A stretch of DNA of 64,000 nucleotides from the NCBI RefSeq assembly GCF_022512515.1, contig NZ_JAKWBK010000001.1, positions 1,240,001-1,304,000 on the forward strand, in the 5' to 3' direction. The notes under the pieces are model-generated. The model made no database searches, was not told where the DNA came from, and was given only the letters and a program-made list of their open reading frames with translations. Origin of the DNA: Paraniabella hibiscisoli (lineage in GTDB: Bacteria > Bacteroidota > Bacteroidia > Chitinophagales > Chitinophagaceae). Below, piece by piece: positions 11,078 through 21,053 of this stretch. The stretch's first letter is position 1. Each line of letters opens with the position of its first letter. The position numbers were made by a program, and so were the translations under genes.

Positions 11078-11791
11078 TTGACTAAGGAGAAAAGATATCA
11101 GCACATCACCAAGTTTACCGTAGCTGTAGACTGTATTGTTTTTGGCTTTGATGGAACAAGGCTAAAAATTTTATTGGTAAAACGTGGGCTAGAGCCAGAA
11201 AAAGGTAAGTGGAGTTTAATGGGTGGTTTTGTAAACGACAGTGAAAGCACAGACACAGCAGCCAATCGTATTTTAAAAAGCCTGACTGGTTTAGAAGGGA
11301 TTTACCTGGAGCAGTACCATACATTTTCTTCCCCTGACAGGGATCCGGTGCAGAGAACCATCTCTGTTGCTTATTTTGCGCTGATTGACATCAACAAGTA
11401 CCAGGAGTCCATCAATACTGATTTTGAAGCGCAATGGTTTAATATCAAAGAGTTTCCGCAGTTAATTTTTGACCATAACGATATGGTGCACCTGGCACAG
11501 AAAAAACTACAATACAAAGCAGCTTCTCACACCATTTTGTTTGAACTATTGCCAGAGAAGTTTACGCTTCCTTTATTGCAAAGTTTATTTGAAGATGTTT
11601 TTAATACAAGTTTCGATAAAGGTAATTTCAGTCGCAAGATGTTATCTACCAAACTCCTGATCAAACAAAAGGAAAAAGATAAAAGCAACTCTAAAAAAGG
11701 CGCTTTTTATTATAAGCTGGATAAAAAGCATTACCAGGAAAACCTGCACAAGATTTTAAAGCTGATCCCTAATCCAAACCAGATTTTATAA
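11078..11791 (+). CDS. NrtR/AraR-like Nudix-domain transcriptional regulator
   Basis: The N-terminal Nudix fold (about residues 10-140) starts KFTVAVDCIVFGFDGTRLKI. Its Nudix box is degenerate: after GGFVNDSES, where REUxEE is expected, the sequence reads RILKSL. It should therefore bind a ligand rather than hydrolyse nucleotides. The C-terminal part (about 150-237) has the winged-helix look of the NrtR family (FTLPLLQSLFEDVF, NFSRKML). In Bacteroides, AraR of this family controls arabinose genes. Divergence from a GH51 arabinofuranosidase points to the same role here, which is inference. Translation probably starts at TTG 11078, after a purine-rich stretch. Confidence 0.8.
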   Translation: MTKEKRYQHITKFTVAVDCIVFGFDGTRLKILLVKRGLEPEKGKWSLMGGFVNDSESTDTAANRILKSLTGLEGIYLEQYHTFSSPDRDPVQRTISVAYFALIDINKYQESINTDFEAQWFNIKEFPQLIFDHNDMVHLAQKKLQYKAASHTILFELLPEKFTLPLLQSLFEDVFNTSFDKGNFSRKMLSTKLLIKQKEKDKSNSKKGAFYYKLDKKHYQENLHKILKLIPNPNQIL

Positions 11792-11800
11792 GTTATTATA

Positions 11801-11832
11801 AAAGAAAAAGGAAGCCGGCCGGCTTCCTTTTT
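11801..11832 (+). terminator. Terminator after the AraR-like gene
   Basis: AAAAAGGAAGCCGG with its perfect complement forms an almost loop-less palindrome ending in TTTTT; it can serve both convergent genes. Confidence 0.75.
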
Positions 11833-11852
11833 GATATAGTACAGCACTACGA

Positions 11853-12170
11853 CTAACTCTTCGGTGGTTCCGTTTCAGTATCTGTTGCCGCTGTTGTGGA
11901 TTCTTTATTACCAAAAATATCATTCATCCATTTTTCGGCTCCGGGAAAATGCTCTTTAATAGCATCGGTTCCTTTAGTAGTCAGTTCAGAAAAATAGTCT
12001 TTTGCCTGCCCTGCAGTTTTTACGGCATCTTCTTTTAGGTTGTTGGCTTTCTCTTTTAAATTGGCCATCATTTTTTCCTTTTCTTCATCACTCATGCTGG
12101 CGTATTTACCAGCGGCTAGTCCGGCAAGGGCACCCAGGATAAAAGTTGCAATGTGTTTATTGTTTACCAT
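11853..12170 (-). CDS. YtxH domain-containing protein
   Basis: Small protein of 105 residues. A glycine/alanine-rich hydrophobic segment (TFILGALAGLAAGKYA, residues 9-24) is followed by a charged amphipathic helix (residues 25-85, with repeated Lys/Glu/Ala patterns) and an acidic Thr-rich tail. This is the YtxH pattern, often seen in envelope or general-stress proteins. It is probably membrane-anchored. The gene is intact and its neighbours give no further hint of function. Confidence 0.7.
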   Translation of the reverse strand: MVNNKHIATFILGALAGLAAGKYASMSDEEKEKMMANLKEKANNLKEDAVKTAGQAKDYFSELTTKGTDAIKEHFPGAEKWMNDIFGNKESTTAATDTETEPPKS

Positions 12171-12216
12171 AGTTGTACTTTTTAGTTTTTCTTAAAGTTA
12201 GCGAAATTTTCCGGGC

Positions 12217-14358
12217 TTACTTTTTTGGATACACCAACTTCATTTCTTTTACCAAATGCCCTGCTCCTGCAAACTTATCCACGATAAACAGCACATATCT
12301 GATGTCCACCATAATATTCCTGCAAATAGAAGGATCATAATTCACATCGCTCATAGTGCCTTCCCAAACCCGGTCAAAGTTTAAGCCTACCAGGTTTCCA
12401 TACGCATCCAGTGCCGGACTGCCGCTATTGCCTCCGGTGGTATGATTGGATGCTATAAAACAAACCGGCATCTTTCCATTCACTCCATATTTTCCGTAAT
12501 CTTTCTTTTTATACAGTTCCTGTAATTTTTCAGGTACATCAAATTCGTAATCTCCTGGTTTATATTTCTCCATGAGCCCATCCATGTAGGTATAGTATTC
12601 ATATTTTTTTCCGGTGGGGAGGAATAACCATTTACATTTCCAAAAGCTACTCTTAAGGTGCTGTTGGCATCGGGGGTAAAAAGTCTTATCGGTAAATACT
12701 TCCATCTGTGCTTTCATATACTGCCTTTGTAGCTGGTTGATGGATGTCTGTATTTTATTTAGTTCAGGCGCTACCTCATTGTCATATAAATTAGAAATAG
12801 ACAAAACCAATTGGGCACCCTCATCGGTAGCCAATGCTTCAAATAATTTTTCGGGTTGGGTATTCAACAGCTCCTTTATTTTTTGTTGATTGGCAAAAAG
12901 GCTTTTCCCATATAATTCATTGGCCCAGACTTTATAATCTTTAAATTTTGCATACTCCTCTTTTGCCCGCGGTGCGATATACTCAGATGGTTGTTCGAGG
13001 TATAATTTCATCATGGCGGAAAAGATGTCTTTATCCACCGTAATGTTCATTTCCTTTAAATAATTGTCCATCCACTTAATTTCTGCTATCAGCGCTTCAG
13101 CGTACTCGGGTTTATTTTTTTGGAATTTAAAGCCCGAATTCTTTGTACCACATTGAATAACTCAATTTTGCTGGTCGTTTCAAGATAATAATCGCGCGTT
13201 AGCGCGAAATTTTTTATCTTTTTATAGGCCTCATTGAGCTGGTTGAGCACATTACCGTAGTTGGCTTTCAAAGCGGGGTTATTATTTAATAACCGGCTAT
13301 ACTCGGCTTCATAGTTTTGTTTTTTGGCTAAGGCATTGGTATTCGTCAATCCTAAAACCTCTCCCTGCCATTTTTTCCAGGCATTGCTGATGCTGGCATA
13401 CTTGGAAGCATACTGAATTTTAATAGCTTCATCCGAACGCATATATTGATCAATAACGGCCAGGGCCTTATCTCTTATCGAAATTTTAGCCGGATCATTT
13501 ACCGTCATTATCTGGTTAACTGCTTCGCTAGGTAAATATTCTGTAGTACGCCCGGGGAAACCAAAAACCATCGTAAAATCACCTTCCTTCATTCCATTCA
13601 TGGCAATGGATAATGACTTTTTAGGTTTATACGGCACATTTTCGGGCGAATAAGCTGCCGGTTTATTGTCTTTGCCTGCATAAATCCTGAACATACTAAA
13701 ATCACCGGTATGTCTTGGCCACATCCAGTTATCAGTATCTTTTCCAAAATTACCTATGGAAGATGGCGGCGCACCCACTAGACGTACATCATTATAAGTT
13801 TCTGTTACAAACAGGTAGTATTTATTACCATCAAAAAAGGCCGGATAAAGGCGCCCTCGTAAGCTTCTTTTTTACTTCGTTCAGCCTTTGTTTGGCATTT
13901 TTATCTACCAATGACTGGCGCATGTTTTCAGCCAGGGAATTATTCACATTTTTCAACACGGCATCCGTCACATCTTCTATTCTTACAATAAAAGTTACAA
14001 ATAAACCGGCGTTGGGTAATTCTTCGGCATTAGACTTCGCCCAAAATCCGTCTCTTATAAAATTATGGTCGAGTGTAGAATGATTCTGGATGGCGTCAAA
14101 CCCGCAATGGTGATTGGTTAGCACCAAACCCTGATCTGAAATAACCTCACCGGTACAAAAGCCTCCAAAACTTACAATTGCATCTTTAAGGCTTCCTTTA
14201 TTCACATTATATATATCACTGGCATCCATTTTCATACCCAGCGACTTCATTCGTTTTTCATTTAAGGCGTCCAGCAGCTGTGGCAACCACATTCCTTCAT
14301 CTGCTTTAGCAAAAAAGGAAAATAACAGAACATAAAAAATAAAAATTAACTTCTTCAT
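12217..14358 (-). CDS. S46 family dipeptidyl-peptidase, DPP11-like
   Basis: Secreted or periplasmic serine peptidase of about 714 residues. The signal peptide is KKLIFIFYVLLFSFFAKA. The chymotrypsin-fold His lies in LTNHHCGFDA and the catalytic Ser in TGGNSGSPALDAYG. Eighteen residues after this Ser comes the Arg of LNFDR. In characterised S46 enzymes the matching position (Ser655/Arg673 numbering) is Arg in DPP11, which is specific for Asp/Glu, and Gly in DPP7. I therefore predict release of acidic dipeptides from peptide N-termini. Two breaks, both one A short on the coding strand: near 13118 and near 13868. Start is set at the ATG before the signal peptide, not an upstream in-frame ATG at 14412. 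Confidence 0.88.
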
Positions 14359-14529
14359 ACTAACTTTTTTTGAAAATTTTACCTGCTTATCAACAGGAAG
14401 GTCGTTGTACACAACCAGGTTACAGGATTAAAATTAAAAGATGTCTTGCAGCAGGCAACAGGCATAAAGCGACCATTTTTGAAACACTCAGTATTGAAAG
14501 AACGGTGTTTATGCCACTATTTCTCCCCA

Positions 14530-14930
14530 AAGATATGTGAATAGGCCTTCAAAAATGTGGATATCCCCCTGTGGAACGTTTATATGAAATGTGATTATTA
14601 GGTCGTAAAAAGTGGACTGCGCTATGAGCCCCGAGAAAAAGTGAGTTACCGTAAAATTATACCTCAGATATTAACACAATGTAAAATTAAAATGAACCGG
14701 AATTTTATTAAGAATACATAATCCACATTTTTGTGTATAACAGGGCTAAAATGAGGGCAGGCACCAAATGCCTATGTTAATTACTATTGATTTCCTGTGG
14801 AAAACAATAAACTTCTAATTTTGTAATAAATGTGAATTACGAGTTATCCACTAATTCACAATGCTAATAATAATAAGTTTTCTTTTTAAAATAATATATA
14901 TAATTATTATTAGGATAAAAGGGAAGAGAA
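14530..14930. other. Candidate chromosomal replication origin (oriC)
   Basis: This 583-bp gap (14414-14996) has no convincing gene. It holds nine DnaA-box-like 9-mers on both strands. One is perfect (TGTGTATAA, 14732-14740). Near matches start at 14536, 14556, 14719, 14796, 14831, 14844 and 14852; a weaker one starts at 14570. Immediately right lies a very AT-rich tract (about 14861-14925, AAT/TAT repeats) that could be the unwinding element. Two parS-like sites and mnmG lie 7.5 kb away, which fits an origin-proximal position. Skew was not computed. Confidence 0.6.
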
Positions 14931-14996
14931 CAAAAATTGTTTCAAAAAATTTCAAGTTGCAACGTATCATTGCACCGGATTTAAAACTTTTATACC

Positions 14997-16006
14997 ATGG
15001 AAGCAGGAGTATTGGAAAGCGCAAAACAGGAACTGGAAGCCAAAGGTTTTTTGGATGTTGATGTGGATCCTACATTGGATCTTTTCGAAGAGATCAACAA
15101 ACTGAAAAAGGAAAAGAATGCAGTGATCCTGGCGCACTATTACCAGGAGCCGGATATCCAGGATATTGCGGATTACATTGAGATAGTTTGGGCCTGGCGC
15201 AGGAAGCTGAAAAGACTGATGCTGATATGATCGTTTTTGCGGGTGTGCATTTTATGGCTGAAACTGCCAAGATTTTGAATCCAACCAAAAAAGTGGTGAT
15301 CCCTGATTTTAAAGCGGGATGTTCCTTAAGCGATAGTTGTCCGCCACCCTTGTTTCAAAAGTTCAAAGAACAACATCCTGATCATGTGGTGGTAAGTTAC
15401 ATCAACTGCAGCGCTGGCATTAAGGCATTGAGCGATGTGATTGTAACGAGTAGCAATGCACGTATCATTGTAGATAGTTTTCCGAAAGATCAGAAGATCA
15501 TTTTTGCGCCGGATAAAAACCTGGGAGCTTATATCAACAAGGTAACCGGGCGCGATATGTTATTGTGGAACGGAGCCTGCATGGTGCACGAGATTTTCAG
15601 CCTGGAGCATATCACCAAGCTGAAGCAGCAGCATCCGGATGCGAAATTCATTGCACATCCTGAATGTGAGGAGCATATACTGAAAATTGCAGACTTTGTA
15701 GGATCTACTACAGGTTTATTGAAGTATACGATCGAAAACGAAGCTACCGAGTTTATTGTGGCTACCGAAACAGGTATTTTGCACCAGATGGAGAAATATA
15801 GCCCGAACAAGAAATTTATACCAGCTCCTCCTGATAATGGTTGTGCCTGCAATGATTGTCCGCACATGAAACGCAATACACTGGAAAAGATTTACCTGTG
15901 TATGAAATATGAAACGCCCGATATTATTATGGAAGAAGAATTAAGACTGGCAGCAAAAAAGCCTATTGACCGGATGTTGGAGATAAGCAAGCAGGCAGGA
16001 TTATAA
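14997..16006 (+). CDS. nadA: Quinolinate synthase NadA
   Basis: Condenses iminoaspartate with dihydroxyacetone phosphate to quinolinate in NAD biosynthesis, using a [4Fe-4S] cluster. The three-fold repeated domain is recognisable ([46 protein letters not shown]). Candidate cluster cysteines lie in [17 protein letters not shown] and [11 protein letters not shown]. One G is missing near 15179, where restoring it gives the family-typical [13 protein letters not shown]. Length after correction is about 336 residues, as usual for the family. No nadB or nadC is adjacent. Confidence 0.95.
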
Positions 16007-16024
16007 AAAGAAATGATTATAAAT

Positions 16025-16056
16025 AAAAGAGGCAGTAATATAGTACTGCCTCTTTT
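16025..16056. terminator. Bidirectional terminator after nadA
   Basis: AAAAGAGGCAGTA and TACTGCCTCTTTT form a 13-bp perfect stem with a 6-nt loop, flanked by A and T tracts, between convergent genes. Confidence 0.85.
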
Positions 16057-16073
16057 ATTTTATTATAAACTAA

Positions 16074-17109
16074 CTACTCTTTTTCCTTATTACTTAGCAA
16101 TGCAGCATCTATAATACGCATGGTCAACACAGCATCTGCTGCAGGCACAGGGTTGGATTTGCCATTAGCTAAGGCCTGGTATACATCTTCGTAATACTGC
16201 ATGTAGTTACCCATTTCAGAACGTGTTTCTTTGCGTACCGTTTCGCCATTGATGGTAGTATGTAAAAGACCATCGAAACCTTCGGGAGTAGGTATCCAGG
16301 TTTCTAAAGAAGGTATAGTATCTTCCAGCAGTTTTACCTCCTGAAGGTCTGAGCGTTGCTGCATGAATGTTCCTTTAGAGCCATTGATAATATAGGCAAA
16401 GTAGGATTCGCGGGCAAATACAGTTCCCTTTATTCTTACGCGAAAAGGTTTTGGATAATACAGCAGCACTTCAAAATAGTCATTGGCAATCATGTCGTCA
16501 CGCATGGCAAAAACATCAGCAAATACTGCTTCGGGAAAACCAAATAGCTGTATGGCCTGATCAATGATATGTGCACCCAGGTCATGCAGGTTGCCTGCTC
16601 CCGGTTTGTCACCCTCTTTATGATCTTTACCGCTATGACCGGTACGGTAGCGATCAAATCTCATTTCTGCTTCCTTTAGCTCTCTAAGAGATTTTCCTGT
16701 ACTACATCTTTTATAGCTCTATAGTCGCCATCATAGCGCGGTTTTGATATACTACTAACAGTAAGTTTTTGGCTTTTGCCAGTTCATACAATTCTTTAGC
16801 TTCTGCAGCATTTACGGTAAAAGGTTTTTCCACTACAATATGCTTGCCCGCATTCAAAGCAGCTTTAGCATATTCGAAGTGAGTTTGAACGGGTGTGTTT
16901 ACAACAATCAGTTCCAGTTCATCATCTGCTATCAATTCCTCAAAAGACCGGTATAGTTTAGAATCAGGATATTTGATCCTGGATTCTTCTTTGTTTCTTT
17001 CAACAATGGCGCTTAATTCTAGATGAGGGTGAGCCTGTATAAAAGGAGCATGAAACAATTTTCCGCTCATGCCGTAAGATGCGATACCAGTTTTAATAAT
17101 GCGTGACAT
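16074..17109 (-). CDS. Gfo/Idh/MocA family oxidoreductase
   Basis: NAD(P)-dependent dehydrogenase. The N-terminal Rossmann part (TGIASYGMSGKLFHAPFI) includes the EKPFT motif with its conserved Lys. The C-terminal domain carries GAGNLHDLGAHIIDQ, typical of the Gfo/Idh/MocA family and probably holding the active-site His. Two breaks: near 16738 (restoring gives QNRRYDGDYR) and near 16695. Corrected length is about 346 residues. Substrates of the family are sugars, inositols and related polyols; which one applies here is not evident. Confidence 0.85.
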
Positions 17110-17145
17110 AATCTACAGAGTTAATTTAATAATAGAAGTTTAGTA

Positions 17146-18267
17146 TTATCGCTGTTGCGCCCTGAACCATCTTTCAGGTATTTCGTTACTGCCAGCGGCG
17201 AGATAATCTTTATAACTGCAGGGAATAAATGTTTTGTCTGGTAATTGCATCCACCAACGCCTTGTTTTCTTACTTTGTAAAAAAGTAGATTCTATTTCGG
17301 CAAAAGCCATCTGGTATTCGTTGAAATGTTCCAGCTGATCAAAAGAAGCTTCTTTTAATCGGCGATGGCGACCATCAATAGTATACCAGATCATGTGGCT
17401 GATTTGTTTGGCAGTTAACTCGTCACGGTCTTGCTGAGGATTATAGCCATAAATTCCTATGGACTGCATATTGGTGCTCATGCCGGCGTATTGCATTAGT
17501 ATGCATGCTTCCTCTCCGTTAAAGCCATTTGGTGTAAGTTGGTTGGATGGGGCATAGGCGTTGGCAATAGCATTAATGTCGAACGAAAAAAGATGACTAT
17601 TGCGTATGGCTGGTTCTACTTCTTCCATATCTTCTTTTACATGCCCAACTCTGAAGAAATCAAATTTAAGCTTGTCTAAGGTTTGCAACATACCAGGGTG
17701 TACCAGGTAACTTTGAAAGCCCAGGTGGTTGTAATGTTTTACATAATTAGGTTCACCTGTAAATATCTCCATCAGGAAATTATCGCTTCTGAACGGTGAT
17801 TCCATATCAAGATCTATAACAGAATCAACGCCGGTTATTTCTACTAACTGTTTAATATTTTTAGAAGCATTGTATTGTGCCAATGTAAGATCCTGCGACC
17901 CACCTATAATGATCACTGTTTTATGAAGTGATTGTAATTCTTCCAGCACGGTTTGGAGGGCCGCCAATGTATCATTATAAGTGGCGCCGTGTTTTATATT
18001 GCCAATGTCTGCAATTTTTATTTTTTCATGCCAGTAGAAAAGATTGTATAAATTTTTTCTTACCATTTCGGGAGCGTTGCTTGCCGGACCCAGGTAACCA
18101 CGTCCTCTTTGTTCACCACATCCTACCAAAATAATATCAGCATTTTCTATATCAGGAAAGGTTTCTGTATAGATGTCGATAGTATTACCCAATTGACCGG
18201 GTTTATAAGAATCATCACCAATAATATCTGTGATATTTATTTCACTTAAAAAATCAATTATAGACAT
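17146..18267 (-). CDS. Arginase/formimidoylglutamase-superfamily protein with altered metal site
   Basis: Ureohydrolase fold of about 373 residues, intact. The three metal-binding motifs are present but changed. GGSQDLTLA replaces the usual GGDHS, DLDMES replaces DAHxD, and SFDINAI replaces SFDxDxxDP. Several Mn ligands are therefore replaced by Gln, Asp, Glu or Asn. Similar proteins in Bacteroidota are usually labelled formimidoylglutamase, but catalysis in that manner is doubtful here. No histidine-utilisation genes are adjacent. Start is taken at the second Met (MSIIDFLSE); an in-frame upstream ATG at 18312 would add 15 residues. Confidence 0.75.
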   Translation of the reverse strand: MSIIDFLSEINITDIIGDDSYKPGQLGNTIDIYTETFPDIENADIILVGCGEQRGRGYLGPASNAPEMVRKNLYNLFYWHEKIKIADIGNIKHGATYNDTLAALQTVLEELQSLHKTVIIIGGSQDLTLAQYNASKNIKQLVEITGVDSVIDLDMESPFRSDNFLMEIFTGEPNYVKHYNHLGFQSYLVHPGMLQTLDKLKFDFFRVGHVKEDMEEVEPAIRNSHLFSFDINAIANAYAPSNQLTPNGFNGEEACILMQYAGMSTNMQSIGIYGYNPQQDRDELTAKQISHMIWYTIDGRHRRLKEASFDQLEHFNEYQMAFAEIESTFLQSKKTRRWWMQLPDKTFIPCSYKDYLAAGSNEIPERWFRAQQR

Positions 18268-18370
18268 GGGCGCAATATAGTTTATTTTGATAGTGGTTGA
18301 TGAGGGCGGCAATTAAAAGGAAATGCAAAAGAATAATTACTTTACTTTGCAAGCATACTAAACATTGTAC

Positions 18371-19129
18371 ATGATGAAACTTCTTGAGAATAAAGTTGCG
18401 ATTGTAACCGGTGCTGCCAGAGGAATTGGCGAAGCTATAGCTATTAAGTTTGCAGAACAGGGTGCTCATGTAGCATTTACTTATGTAAGTGATAGCAGTG
18501 CAAATAAGGCAAAAGCTCTTGAAGAGAAGTTGACAGCATTTGGTGTAAAGGCAAAAGCTTATAAAAGCAATGCGGGCGATTTTGAACAATGTGAAGTGTT
18601 TGTAAATGATGTTTTAAAGGAGTTTGGTGTTATTGATATCTGCGTAAATAATGCAGGTATTTCGAAGGATAACCTGTTGCTTCGTATGACGCAGGATCAG
18701 TGGAATGATGTGTTAAACATTAACCTGAACAGCGTTTTTTATATGACCAAGCAGGTTATTAAACCAATGATGAAGGCCAAAAGCGGTAGTATCATTAACA
18801 TGAGTTCTGTAATAGGAATGATGGGTAATGCGGGGCAGGCAAGCTATGCAGCCAGTAAAGCGGGTATCATCGGATTTACCAAGAGCGTGGCAAAGGAATT
18901 GGGAAGCCGCAATATACGTTGCAATGCTATAGCTCCCGGCTTTGTAGAAACAGATATGACCAGCTACCTGAACGATAATGCAGGAGCAGAAAAGTATTTG
19001 TCCGACATTCCTTTGAATCGATTTGCAAAAGCAGAAGACATCGCTAACGTTACTTTGTTTCTTGCTTCAGATATGAGCAGTTATATCACAGGACAAACAA
19101 TCAGTGCCTGCGGAGGTCTTAATATTTAG
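18371..19129 (+). CDS. fabG: FabG-like 3-oxoacyl-ACP reductase (SDR family)
   Basis: Short-chain dehydrogenase of about 252 residues. The NADP-binding TGAARGIGEAIA lies near the start. NNAG is present, the catalytic Ser is in IINMSSVIG, and Tyr/Lys are in ASYAASKAG. The C-terminal PLNRFAKAEDIANVTLFLAS and YITGQTISACGGL are typical of FabG, which reduces 3-oxoacyl-ACP in fatty-acid elongation. It stands alone, not in a fab operon, so a related SDR role cannot be excluded. Start: ATG at 18371 or 18374; a TTG six bases upstream is less likely. Confidence 0.85.
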   Translation: MMKLLENKVAIVTGAARGIGEAIAIKFAEQGAHVAFTYVSDSSANKAKALEEKLTAFGVKAKAYKSNAGDFEQCEVFVNDVLKEFGVIDICVNNAGISKDNLLLRMTQDQWNDVLNINLNSVFYMTKQVIKPMMKAKSGSIINMSSVIGMMGNAGQASYAASKAGIIGFTKSVAKELGSRNIRCNAIAPGFVETDMTSYLNDNAGAEKYLSDIPLNRFAKAEDIANVTLFLASDMSSYITGQTISACGGLNI

Positions 19130-19168
19130 AACCTGAAGTCATACTAGATTTCAATAACCCTGAACGAT

Positions 19169-19734
19169 TTGAACAGGTTATTTAAATATTTATTTTTTTA
19201 TTATATATTATTACTGATTCGTCTGGGGCTTTAGCTCAGACGCAATATGATTATCACCTGGAGGCCGCGCGGGCAACAGGGATACCCCCTTTAAAAAACC
19301 AGGCTCATGTAACATCGCTGGTAAGTAAGAAAAAGCTCGTGCTTATTTTTGCCGGTAGAGGTTACACTATTGCAAAGCTCACACATAGCCGCCCTTATTT
19401 AAATCCCCGTTCTTATAAAGCGTTAAAAGAAATAGGTGCTGCCTTTTACAACAGGAGTAAGAAAAAGACGTTTACGGTTACTTCCGTTACAAGAACTTTG
19501 TATGATCAAAAGAGGTTATCCCGTGTGAATAGTAATGCGGTAACCAGTAAACTCAGTTCTCATAATTATGGATGTTCCTTCGATATATCATATATCCGTT
19601 TTAACAGGAGGAAGGCACCCAATGCAAGATTGGAAAAAGCGTTGCAGGATATCCTTACCCAAATGCAGCGCCAGGGAAAGATCTATTTTATTAAGGAATA
19701 CAGAGAGAAGTGTTTTCATGTAACCGTTAGATAG
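19169..19734 (+). CDS. DUF5715/M15-like exported protein
   Basis: The mature part resembles DUF5715 and M15 (VanY-type) peptidases. SSHNYGCSFDISY carries the HxxGxxxD zinc-site pattern, and the terminal EKCFHVTVR could give the third ligand. It may therefore act on peptidoglycan peptides. Upstream, NRLFKYLFFYYILLLIRL reads as a signal peptide in another frame. One G missing in the GGGG near 19232 separates it from the rest. With this repair translation would start at TTG 19169, as no ATG is available. The start is the least certain part. Confidence 0.65.
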
Positions 19735-19817
19735 ATAAGTACCACCAATTATTTGATACATTTTTAGGGAGAATCTTTTACCTTTAAGAAGATTATTTAT
19801 TTATCATTTTCGGCTTC

Positions 19818-21053
19818 ATGCTGCTCCGACATCTTCATTTTTTAAAGCTGGTTTTCTTGCATAGTTTAACTGCCTTTGGTGGTCCACAGGCTCATTTGGC
19901 TATGATGATGAAAACCTTTGTAAAGAAGACGCCTTATGTTACCGAACAGGAGCTGATGGAGTACAATGCATTTTGTCAGCTTTTGCCAGGAGCATCTTCT
20001 ACGCAAACTCTAACACTTATAGGTTATAAAAGAGGCGGGCCTGTTTTGGCAGCGCTTACATTATTGATCTGGATTTTGCCTGCCTGCACTATTATGTGTG
20101 GCTTATCTTTTTTGTAGAATATGTGGAAGGTACCACTAAGCACTTCGATGTATTTAAGTTTATCGTACCAATGGCAACCGGGTTTCTGATTTTTGCCTGT
20201 ATCAGCTCTTTGCCTTATTCAGTAAAAATCTGGTTACATCCCTGATTGCTGTAGGATGTGGTATAGCTACTTTCTTGTTTTTTGGAAAACCTTTTTTGTA
20301 CCGATCCTGATCTTACTAGGTGGTTTTATTACTAATCTTAGTAGTAAAAGGATACCGCAAATAGATATAAAACCGGGAAAAATAAGGTGGTGGAATATCT
20401 GGTTATTCGGAATTATTTTTATAGTGGCCGGGGTGGTAAGCGAGTTGGCGCGTAAAAATGACTGGGCCAACCGGAAACCTGCCAACTTGTTTGAGAACTC
20501 TTACCGGATGGGAAGCCTGGTTTTTGGGGGCGGAAATGTATTGATGCCGATCATGTATGAGCAGTATAGTGTTCGTCCTGATGCAGTAAAAAGCAGGAAT
20601 CCCAACGCTATTCATATTGATAAGAAGGATATGCTTACCGGTATTGGTATTGTTAGAGCAGTGCCCGGGCCGGTTTTTTCTATAGCATCGTACAGTGGCG
20701 GACTGGCTTTGAAGGATATGGGACCAGGCATGCAGGCAGTGGGAGGTTTAATTGGTATGGTTGGTATATTTCTACCCAGCGCTTTATTGGTGCTTTTCTT
20801 CTTTCCTATCTGGAACCGGCTTAAGAAGTATTCGGTTATATATCGTTCTTTAGAAGGGATCAACGCTTCTGTACTGGGAATAATGGTTGGATCTACCTTT
20901 TATATATTGAAAGATATAACCCTTTTTGATGGTACCAGCCAGGGTTTTGTTAATATTGGAGTAGTAGCAGGAACGGCCTTAATCTTGATTTTTACAAGAG
21001 TTCCAGCCCCTGTTATAGTGGCGCTCTGTGTAGGTTTGGGTTATTTTCTGTAG
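19818..21053 (+). CDS. chrA: Chromate transporter (CHR) family protein
   Basis: Polytopic membrane protein with two homologous CHR halves. The first opens [18 protein letters not shown] and contains [20 protein letters not shown]. The second has [20 protein letters not shown] and [19 protein letters not shown]. Members export chromate or move sulfate-like anions. Three breaks, each apparently one base short: a T run near 20112, an A run near 20226, and near 20281. Corrected length is about 413 residues, normal for long-chain CHR proteins. The 3' end overlaps the convergent nadD by 13 bp. The function in resistance is not established. Confidence 0.82.

Noticed and set aside
14861..15061. Open frame of 66 codons overlapping the start of nadA
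   Set aside because: Lies in the AT-rich part of the candidate oriC, has low-complexity Ile/Lys content and overlaps nadA in another frame.
19153..19183. Hairpin AATAACC...GGTTATT after fabG as a terminator
   Set aside because: Weak stem that overlaps the probable start and signal peptide of the DUF5715 gene.
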